Positions 54,597-61,251 of a stretch of 64,000 bases of DNA are shown one piece after another. The stretch comes from MPNP01 sp965116235 (GTDB taxonomy: Bacteria; Pseudomonadota; Alphaproteobacteria; Rhodobacterales; Rhodobacteraceae). The stretch lies in the NCBI GenBank assembly GCA_965116235.1, contig OZ220496.1, forward strand, positions 2,046,001-2,110,000. Reading direction: 5' to 3'. How positions within the stretch are numbered: position 1 is the stretch's first letter; each line of letters starts with the position of its first letter. A program made the translations under genes and the position numbers. The notes beneath the pieces were generated by a model that saw nothing but the letters and a program-made list of their open reading frames with translations, did not search any database and was not told the origin of the DNA.

Positions 54597-55274
54597 GTAT
54601 GTCCTTTCTCCCTTGCACTCTCTGTTCGACGGGGCCTGATCTAGGACACCGCCGGCATCATGGCGATCCATTCGGCGTTCCGGTCTTCCATCGTCTTGGG
54701 TGTCCGGGTCGGGCCCGTCAGCCAGGATGGCCGATACGCCTGTCCGGTCGACCAATTCAAGGACTGGCATGACACGGAACCGCATGGGGTCATCGGCTCC
54801 GGTACACCCGAGAAACCGGACGGAGACCATATCCGTGACGATCAAAACCCGGGTCGAGGACACCCGGGAATGAAGGGTGGCAGAGGAATACTGTCGCCAA
54901 GGGGTCGAAACCGTGGCCTGCGACCACAGGCATGATCCGCTTCTCAACCGCCGGACATCCCTGACCGAACCTCCTGAGGGTCGCCCGCCTCTCGAAACAT
55001 GGGTCATCGACAATGGGAGCGTCAAGGACACGCCACTCAGTCACGGGCTCTCGGCTCAATTCCTTGTCATTCCGGAGACACGGGATACCGGCAAGGCAAC
55101 CGGTCTCGACCATATGCCTGGGCTTGGCATGTGTCAAACCGGCCGGACCCGCGGTCTCAACTTGTCTGCCGACAAGACGACGGTCGCTCGTGAAGTTTGA
55201 GGCCAAGCCATGGTCAACGCCGACGAACGGACGGAACTTTCACAAACCCGGTGCGAGCGGCTCAGATTTTTGGG
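54597..55274. other. Unassigned DNA between the porin leader and repeat A right copy
   Basis: About 680 bases. Several open frames of 90-180 residues exist on both strands, but none shows a recognisable family, and they contradict one another. It may be decayed phage DNA like the portal remnant. Confidence 0.3.
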
Positions 55275-55480
55275 ACTGATATGCCGGCTCCCCCCAATCC
55301 CCCAAACGTCATGCTCCCGATGCTGTGAGGCGTTCAAGCCGGGCAACGATATCTCGGAAAGCATGGCTGACGTTATCATGCAACGACAAGCCGACAGAGA
55401 GGACTGGACTTCGGGAAGTACAAACCGGCCGAGACCAGTTGACGGCGGTGGCAAAAGGGTTCTGGGTAAACAGGTATATA
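55275..55480 (-). repeat. Inverted repeat A, right copy, interrupted by the ISNCY element
   Basis: Complement of 51404-51640. It ends at GGTATATA (55480), where the ISNCY element begins. The missing end of the unit (TATATAATCCCCAAACATTT) resumes at 57219 after the element. The left copy keeps this junction uninterrupted and so shows the empty site. Confidence 0.8.
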
Positions 55481-57218
55481 GTGCCCGGCAGAAAACCCCC
55501 TATTTTTGCCAGGCGTTTCATCGTCTCGGATCCCGAGGGGTCTTGCAAGCCTCGTTCGGATGTCCTTTTGGGAGCTTCAAACGGCTTTCCGAGCCCAAAA
55601 TCCGCCGCAAAACCGGCGGATACGGCCATGGGCCCGCCTGCGTGACATACTTCGCCGGTCATCGGGGCGACCGATCCGGGTGTCAAGACCGAAGGGACGA
55701 GTGCTGGATGGGGCTATTCGAGCTGGCGGATCAAGCGCCCCAGGCGGTGGCAATTGGCCGCCAGCACCGCCAGAGCCACCGTCTGGGCAAACCCGTCGCG
55801 TCCGTGGCTGCGCACCCGATCCAGGCCGCGATGTTCCAAGTGATGAATGGCGGACTCCACCGCCGGATGCTGGCGCCGTGCCGTGGCAAACCCCACCTCG
55901 GCTTCCCGCTCCCGCTCGGCGGCCGAGCGGTATCCCTTCTTCGGCAAGGCATTCACGTCCCGCAAGGCATCCCGAGCCCGGCGGTTCGCCGGACTGTGAA
56001 ACCCGCGGTCAAAGCTGCACTCCCGCAAGTCCGGATACTGCGCCTAGGCCGCCTGCACCATGGGCACCGCATAATCGACATCATGACCTTCCCACATGAT
56101 GGCATGATGCAGCAGAAACTGATGCTGATCCTCCAGAATGCCGACCGGTACCCCCAGCTCCACCGGTCGCCCCGCCTTGCCCTTGGCTACCCAGCGCGTG
56201 TGCGGCTCAAACACCGAAAACAGCTTCTCGTCCTGAGGAATGGTCTCGCCTCGGAGCAGGCGGCGCTCCACCGGATCCATCAAATGGACCGCACACGCCC
56301 GAAAATGATCCATCCGGCTCGCACGCGTCTCCGCGCCGACCGCGATCAGCTCCGCCCGCGTCCGGTCGGCGCGCACGATCAGACGCCGACACAGGCGCCG
56401 CCGGGTGCGTACGCGATGAAAGTCCTGCCGCAACCGGGTCTGCACATGCCGGCTCTGACGCCAGCCAGCCAGGCCGTGGCGCTGCGCCTCCTGTGTCGCG
56501 ATGCGAACCAGACTCCGAACCGCATCCCACAGAAGATGCACATCCGTCGGATAATGGACATCCGTCTCCACGCCAAAACTGTCAACCCGGTCTCCACGCG
56601 CAACGCGGCGCGCCAGGCTTTTTTCGTGCCACCTTGTGGCCGCTCGCCACCAGCAGCTGACCGACACGCTCCAGCAGGGCCGGCGTCAGCAGCGACACAT
56701 TGTCCACCAAGGTCGGAAACTCGTAGCCGTCCCGGGCAAACCCGTCGTCATGACCCATCATTGTGCGCACCAGCACATGGTCGTTCACCAGGCTGCACAA
56801 CCGGTCAAAGTCGCAATCAATCCCTTGCTTCAGAACGCCGGCTACCAGAATCGACCAGACATCCATGCCCGGACGACCATTGCCCCGGTCCACATCCGGA
56901 CAGAACTCCTCGTCAAAAATCACCTCCAGCTCGGGCCAGTGACACACATACAGATGTTGCAACCCCCGGAGAACCGCCTCAATGTCGTCCCGCGACTTCG
57001 GATTGATGATCAGTGTCTCAATGGCTGTCGTGCCCAGCTGGGCCGGCTTGATCAAGTGGCGCATCCGATACTCCCATACTCCCGTTGAAAAACACACGAA
57101 GATTGCGGCTACAGAGCCCCAATCACGGACTTGTTAACCTTTCGGACGATTCTTCGCAAGACCAAGACGGCGTGACAAGGCGGGCGGGGTTAAAAAATAT
57201 GGCTTTTCGGACAGGCAC
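55481..57218 (-). mobile_element. ISNCY-family insertion sequence with ends and target duplication
   Basis: The left end reads GTGCCCGGCAGAAAACCCCC and the complement of the right end reads GTGCCTGTCCGAAAAGCCAT; both continue into TATTTTT after a short gap. These imperfect terminal inverted repeats enclose 1738 bases. TATATA directly flanks both sides (55475-55480 and 57219-57224). The uninterrupted repeat A at 51404-51428 contains the same site once, so TATATA is a target duplication. It carries one transposase gene, which is damaged. Confidence 0.85.
55714..57067 (-). pseudogene. ISNCY-family transposase, broken by a frameshift and an amber codon
   Basis: The N-terminal part (MRHLIKPAQLGTTAIETLI, then DRGNGRPGMDVWSILVAGVL and TLVDNVSLLTPALLERV) runs to the A6 run at about 56620. 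There the reading must shift forward by one to reach VETDVHYPTDVHLLWDAVRS, a conserved segment with a catalytic aspartate. A TAG at 56044-56046 then stops the frame between MVQAA and AQYPDLRECSFDRGFHSP, which carries on to 55714. So the product is inactive unless both defects are bypassed. A related, shorter remnant lies at 12300-12631. Confidence 0.82.
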
Positions 57219-57243
57219 TATATAATCCCCAAACATTTCATGG

Positions 57244-57678
57244 TGAGTGCATGTTGAGCACGAATTATTATGGCAGGGGTCGATTGGAAAGCGGTTTCGA
57301 TTTCGTTGTTGGTTGAATGCGTAGATCGTCTAGTGGTATGTTCAAAACAAAAGATTCCGATTTTGGCCCTACTTGCTCGATCGTTTTCCGTCGCTCCAGA
57401 ATCTTCGGTGCACATAGGCGAATCCCGACTCCACCGAAGCGAAGTTGACCGGATCATTCATAAATTGCACGATGCATGTCGACCTTGCCAGGTCTTGAAA
57501 TACAGGTATCAAATGAATAGGATGAACCGCTAGCTTGCCTTTTTTCAAAAGTCATGCTTCCCAAAAAGCAAGGCCGAGTGAAGATTTTTCAGTTTTAGTG
57601 AAGAAAATTGCCAATGATAAGAATTATTCAAAATTCATATGAGTCTAATTCCGATTTTTCGGTGTCGTTGGAGGAAGG
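57244..57678. other. Intergenic stretch holding the left copy of repeat B
   Basis: About 435 bases without a supported gene. A frame of 87 residues spans the repeat (57330-57482), and a partly similar frame occurs in the right copy, but this follows from the repeat. The final 150 bases are AT-rich and may hold the promoter of the protease genes. Confidence 0.4.
57330..57482 (+). repeat. Inverted repeat B, left copy
   Basis: Complement found at 59212-59361. Shared blocks are CTAGTGGT, AAACAAAAGATT, TCGA..GTTTTC, ATCCCGAC, CACCGA and GATCA. Similarity is around two thirds by eye. It brackets the SDH protease gene together with the right copy. Confidence 0.65.
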
Positions 57679-57939
57679 GTGACTGTCTCAGAAGATCCTT
57701 GCGATTGTAGTACTTCGCAATCTCATACCTACTCTAGTGACGTCGAAGTTTTTGAACTTCTCCAAAAAGCCGTGCAAAAATACGAAGAATGTATGTGTGT
57801 TGCTGATTTGGCTGATATTTCCGAGACGAGCACAGAAAATTCGCCTAAATACGCTTGGGACAATCCAATAGGGCTTGTGATACAGGATCGGGAATGTGCC
57901 AAGCTGGTCAGATCTTCAGGACGAATTGAGGCGCGTTGA
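57679..57939 (+). CDS. Possible small cysteine-containing protein upstream of the SDH protease
   Basis: 86 residues from a GTG preceded by GGAGGAAGG, a strong ribosome site. The N-terminus contains CDCSTSQSH and a later ECMC, giving four cysteines and a histidine, with an acidic helix in between (DVEVFELLQKAVQKYEE). No family is recognised. It overlaps the protease start by 44 bases, so translation could be coupled. The good ribosome site is the main support. Confidence 0.4.
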   Translation: MTVSEDPCDCSTSQSHTYSSDVEVFELLQKAVQKYEECMCVADLADISETSTENSPKYAWDNPIGLVIQDRECAKLVRSSGRIEAR

Positions 57940-58804
57940 TGCAGACAAGCGGGGTGACTACGTAGCGGGCGAGTCACTGAAATTGGCTGAAGCAATTGCT
58001 AGGCGCTGTGATCGAAATGTTCTATATTACGCCTCCGGTTTCTTACAGAAACCTCAGGTGCCAGGGCTCTTCACGTCGATCAATATGGAAGACATTAATG
58101 GCTTTATGGCCGGAATTCATGGCCATGACTTTAAGAAGGATTTGCTCCTGATTCTGCATACGCCAGGCGGCTTGGCAGAAGCTGCACAGACCATCGTCGA
58201 CTATCTTCGGAGCAAATATTCTGCTATCGACGTGGCTATCCCTGTGTACGCGATGTCTGCGGGTACAATGATTGCGCTGGGGTGTGACAGAATTGTCATG
58301 GGACGGCAGAGCCAGTTGGGGCCAACAGACCCTCAGCTTATAGTTGGAGATCGTCCGTTTTCGGCACATTCCATCGTAGAACAATTTGAAGAAGCGAAGG
58401 CAAATATTTCAAAAAATCCTGTTTTAGCACACGCTTGGGCACCGGTATTAAGAGCGTTCGGACCCGCACTGCTTCAAGAAGCTCGAAAATCAATTTCGTA
58501 TGGGTATACACTTGTGCAAAATTGGTTGGAGGAGTACATGTTCTCGTTGCAACCCGACTCGCACGCTCTAGCAAAAAAGGTTGTCGAACACTTTGGAGGT
58601 AACCAGCATGGCAGTCACGGCAAACGGATCGGCCGCAATGAAGCGAGGAGGTGCTGTCTTGAAGTCGTCGACCTTGAGGATGATCAGCATCTGCAGGAAG
58701 AAATTTTAACCCTCTATCATTTGTCAACTATAGCATTCGAAATGGGATCTGCAGTGAAATTGGTTGTAAGCAGCAACGGTCGGCTATGGATCAAAAACAT
58801 GTAG
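57896..58804 (+). CDS. SDH-family Clp-fold serine proteinase
   Basis: 302 residues from GTG 57896 (PSWSDLQDEL as in relatives). Family motifs are NVLYYASGFLQKP, NGFMAGIHGHDFKKDLLLIL, HTPGG (oxyanion loop) and AMSAGTMIALGCDRIVMG with the nucleophile serine at about residue 121, then SQLGPTDPQ. A histidine-rich C-terminal motif (NQHGSHGKRIG) follows as in SDH proteinases. The fold is that of ClpP/SppA. Homologues often lie in accessory regions, some with restriction or defence genes. Here it is the only intact gene between the repeat B copies. Its role is unknown. Confidence 0.87.
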   Translation: MPSWSDLQDELRRVDADKRGDYVAGESLKLAEAIARRCDRNVLYYASGFLQKPQVPGLFTSINMEDINGFMAGIHGHDFKKDLLLILHTPGGLAEAAQTIVDYLRSKYSAIDVAIPVYAMSAGTMIALGCDRIVMGRQSQLGPTDPQLIVGDRPFSAHSIVEQFEEAKANISKNPVLAHAWAPVLRAFGPALLQEARKSISYGYTLVQNWLEEYMFSLQPDSHALAKKVVEHFGGNQHGSHGKRIGRNEARRCCLEVVDLEDDQHLQEEILTLYHLSTIAFEMGSAVKLVVSSNGRLWIKNM

Positions 58805-59539
58805 ATAGGAGGCATAGTTCGACCATCTCCACAGATGTAACGCCCCAAACATACTCATTACGTAGACCCAGTGATATATTTGGTAAGGAGGTTGGTCACG
58901 CTTTATCTCTTTACAAATGAAGTGAGGCCGTGTGCCCTTCCAGTGTTCTCGTTGTCGAGTGATGATTTGGTCTTCGACGGTAGTTTTTAACTGAGGTTTT
59001 TCTGCGAGCAGAAATGCTCTTCTGGAGAGCGGGTCGGGGGCCGTTGCGACTATCTTCTTATCGAAAGAAAGCGTGGCAAGTTGTGTGCTTTGTCATTTTA
59101 CGCCTGTAGCGGCGGGATACAGTCATTTACGGAGGCAATTCCGAGCACCTGAGGGCAGGGTTCTTTACTGCAAGGTCTACCAAGGAAATGTGAGTTGCAA
59201 CAATTGGATAGGAGTCATTCGCAGTCCATATGACTGATCGGATTGGCTTGACCTCGGTGTGGTCGGGATCCGTTCACGAGCAGCAAAGATGCGGGGATGA
59301 CTGAAAACAGTCGATTACACATCACCAGAATTGAAATCTTTTGTTTTTTACTGACCACTAGCAATAATTTGCTCGAGCATTTTTTATCGGCGAGCAGCAA
59401 TATGTGAGCGCACATTGATTGGGTGGGCAATATACGGTGATCTCGTTAAGGTATAATAAGTAAGTGGCTTAACTCAACACACAGAGCCACGGCTGAATGA
59501 CTATATTGTCGAGTGTTCAGTTCGAGAAGGGGTAGTGAA
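58805..59539. other. Intergenic stretch holding the right copy of repeat B
   Basis: About 735 bases with no supported gene. The first 400 bases have only short frames. The right copy of repeat B occupies 59212-59361. The last 180 bases before allE are AT-rich and probably hold its promoter. Confidence 0.45.
59212..59361 (-). repeat. Inverted repeat B, right copy
   Basis: Complement of 57330-57482. The block ACCACTAG at 59354-59361 and CTTTTGTTTTTTA just before it match the left copy's CTAGTGGT and AAACAAAAG. The match fades outside the given limits. Confidence 0.65.
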
Positions 59540-60367
59540 TTGGTAGGCAGATATTACTACAATCCTTTGGGAGGACTGCCTTCCCAAAGTGAACTCACTT
59601 CCAGCAAAGCCCTGTTTACCGAGGGATATTTGGTCATCCCCCGTCGATCTCTGACAGATATTGTAACCAGTCGACTTCCTTTCTGGGAAAAGACTCGTTC
59701 ATGGGTGCTAGCGAGGCCAATGTCCGGTTTTTCCCAGACGTTTGCCCATTACCTGATGGAAGTTGAGGTTGACGGCGGGTCCAATTTCCCCGAACCTGAT
59801 ACGGGGGCGGAAGCCGTCTTGCTGGTCACTGAAGGAAACCTTGAGTTGACCCTGAGTGGGGGAGAAGCTTTCAACTTGTCACCGGGCAGTTACGTCTACC
59901 TGCCCCCGGATGAACGGTGGGAGTTGTTCAACACGGGTTATTCGCGTGGCGTTTTTCACTGGATCCGAAAGCGGTATGAACCGGTTGAAGGTCTGTCAAT
60001 GCCCGAATTTGTATTTCACCATGAAGATGATGGTCAAGTTGATCTCATGCCCAATTCGGACGGAGCTTGGACGACAACCCGTTTTGTTGATCCAAGTGAC
60101 TTGAGTCACGACATGCATGTCAACATTGTTACCTTTCAGCCCGGAGGATGCATTCCATTTTTGGAAACGCATGTTATGGAGCACGGAATCTACATTCTCG
60201 AAGGGAAGGCGTTATATAATCTTAATGGTGACTGGATTGAGGTTGAGGAGGGGGATTATCTGTGGCTGAGGGCCTTTTGTCCCCAGGCCTGCTACGCTGG
60301 TGGGCCGAGTCAGTTCAGATATCTGCTCTACAAGGATGTCAACCGGCATGCCAGGCTCAGTTTTTAG
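59540..60367 (+). CDS. allE: (S)-ureidoglycine aminohydrolase
   Basis: 275 residues from TTG 59540, chosen because GAGAAGGGG lies before it and relatives start here; GTG 59513 is an alternative. It is a two-domain cupin. Family sequences are NPLGGLPSQSELTSSKALFT, VTSRLPFWEKTRSWVLARP, and in the second cupin ETHVMEHGIYILEG (metal ligands E/H) and FCPQACYAGGPSQFRYLLYK. It releases ammonia from (S)-ureidoglycine to give ureidoglycolate. AllA follows 46 bases later. Confidence 0.93.
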   Translation: MVGRYYYNPLGGLPSQSELTSSKALFTEGYLVIPRRSLTDIVTSRLPFWEKTRSWVLARPMSGFSQTFAHYLMEVEVDGGSNFPEPDTGAEAVLLVTEGNLELTLSGGEAFNLSPGSYVYLPPDERWELFNTGYSRGVFHWIRKRYEPVEGLSMPEFVFHHEDDGQVDLMPNSDGAWTTTRFVDPSDLSHDMHVNIVTFQPGGCIPFLETHVMEHGIYILEGKALYNLNGDWIEVEEGDYLWLRAFCPQACYAGGPSQFRYLLYKDVNRHARLSF

Positions 60368-60413
60368 GCGTCGGGCATTCGGTCTGAACGATTGCAATCA
60401 TTGAGGCTGCTGG

Positions 60414-60917
60414 TTGTTTGAAATTTACCCCATACCGCTGAACATTCAACGCTTTGCCGATTTTGGTGATGTCTTGTCCTTTGATTTGGTTAAGCCCCAA
60501 TCTATCAACCGAGGTCAGTGCAGCCGTTTCACGGACCTGGCTTGCCTAGATCATGAACGTTCAGGGCGTCTGGGTATCAGCCTTTTTCAATCCAAGGTCT
60601 ACAACCTCCCACATGCCTTCAGTTTCATGGAACGCCACCCCTTGGGCCCGCAAGCATTTTTTCCAGTGGATCAAGGAAACTTCCTGATTCTTGTTGCGCA
60701 CGACCGTAACGGCGTGCCCGACAAGCCTCAAGCTTTCATCTCTGCTGAATATATGGGAGTAAACATCCATCGAGGAGTTTGGCATGGGGTATTGACACCG
60801 ATTTCGGGCAAAGGCAAATTTATTGTATTCGACTGGATTGGTGATGGACCCAACTTGGAGGAATACACGTTTGACACCCCTTGGACCGTTTCTGATACCA
60901 TCAGCCTGTTCCCGTGA
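60414..60917 (+). CDS. allA: Ureidoglycolate lyase
   Basis: 167 residues from TTG 60414. AllA motifs are SRFTDLACLD, ISLFQSKVYNLPHAFSFMER with the central RHPLGPQAFFP (metal and substrate site) and IHRGVWHGVLTPI. It splits ureidoglycolate into glyoxylate and urea, the last ureide step. Together with PuuE-UraD and AllE it completes a route from OHCU to glyoxylate, except that an allantoate amidohydrolase gene is not in the window. Confidence 0.92.
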   Translation: MFEIYPIPLNIQRFADFGDVLSFDLVKPQSINRGQCSRFTDLACLDHERSGRLGISLFQSKVYNLPHAFSFMERHPLGPQAFFPVDQGNFLILVAHDRNGVPDKPQAFISAEYMGVNIHRGVWHGVLTPISGKGKFIVFDWIGDGPNLEEYTFDTPWTVSDTISLFP

Positions 60918-61251
60918 TACAGTTGGGCACGACGGCGATTGCAACCAGATCACTCATTCCGGATTGCAAGCCTTCAGCCGGTTGGCACTGAACGCTGGCT
61001 GTGTCGCTCACTCCAAGCCACGGTCTTGGACTAGGGCGGCTTAGGATGCATACGAGGTCTGAGAGCCCTTGAGTTGGACAGGCACGTGGCCAGAAAATTT
61101 TCCTCTTGTCGAAAAAATGTGTTGCAAACGGCAGGGGGGGGGTAAGTATATATTGATACACCTAAATTTAGATTTTTTGGATACCAAGATATATGACTGT
61201 AGCAGAACTTTTTTGATTGAGGCGGGTACAAGCGCTAGCCGTACGCCGCCC
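60918..61251. other. Intergenic stretch upstream of the autotransporter
   Basis: About 330 bases. An open frame from TTG 61069 passes through the G9 tract at 61134-61142 and runs to the TAA at 61273, but shows no family. The middle is AT-rich (61143-61220) and may hold the autotransporter promoter. Confidence 0.35.
61134..61142 (+). repeat. Poly-G tract (9 G) upstream of the autotransporter
   Basis: Nine consecutive G, about 110 bases before the proposed autotransporter ATG at 61252, directly before an AT-rich segment. It may be in the promoter region or a remnant coding tract. Confidence 0.75.

Noticed and set aside
56600..56660. A6 run in the ISNCY transposase as a programmed -1 frameshift site
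   Set aside because: A AAA AAG is present in phase, but the conserved downstream sequence lies in the +1 frame, not -1, so normal -1 slippage would not yield the transposase; an indel is simpler.
55210..57006. 598-residue plus-strand open frame
   Set aside because: It runs antisense to the ISNCY transposase and across the IS boundary; its arginine/proline/histidine-rich composition is that of a shadow frame.
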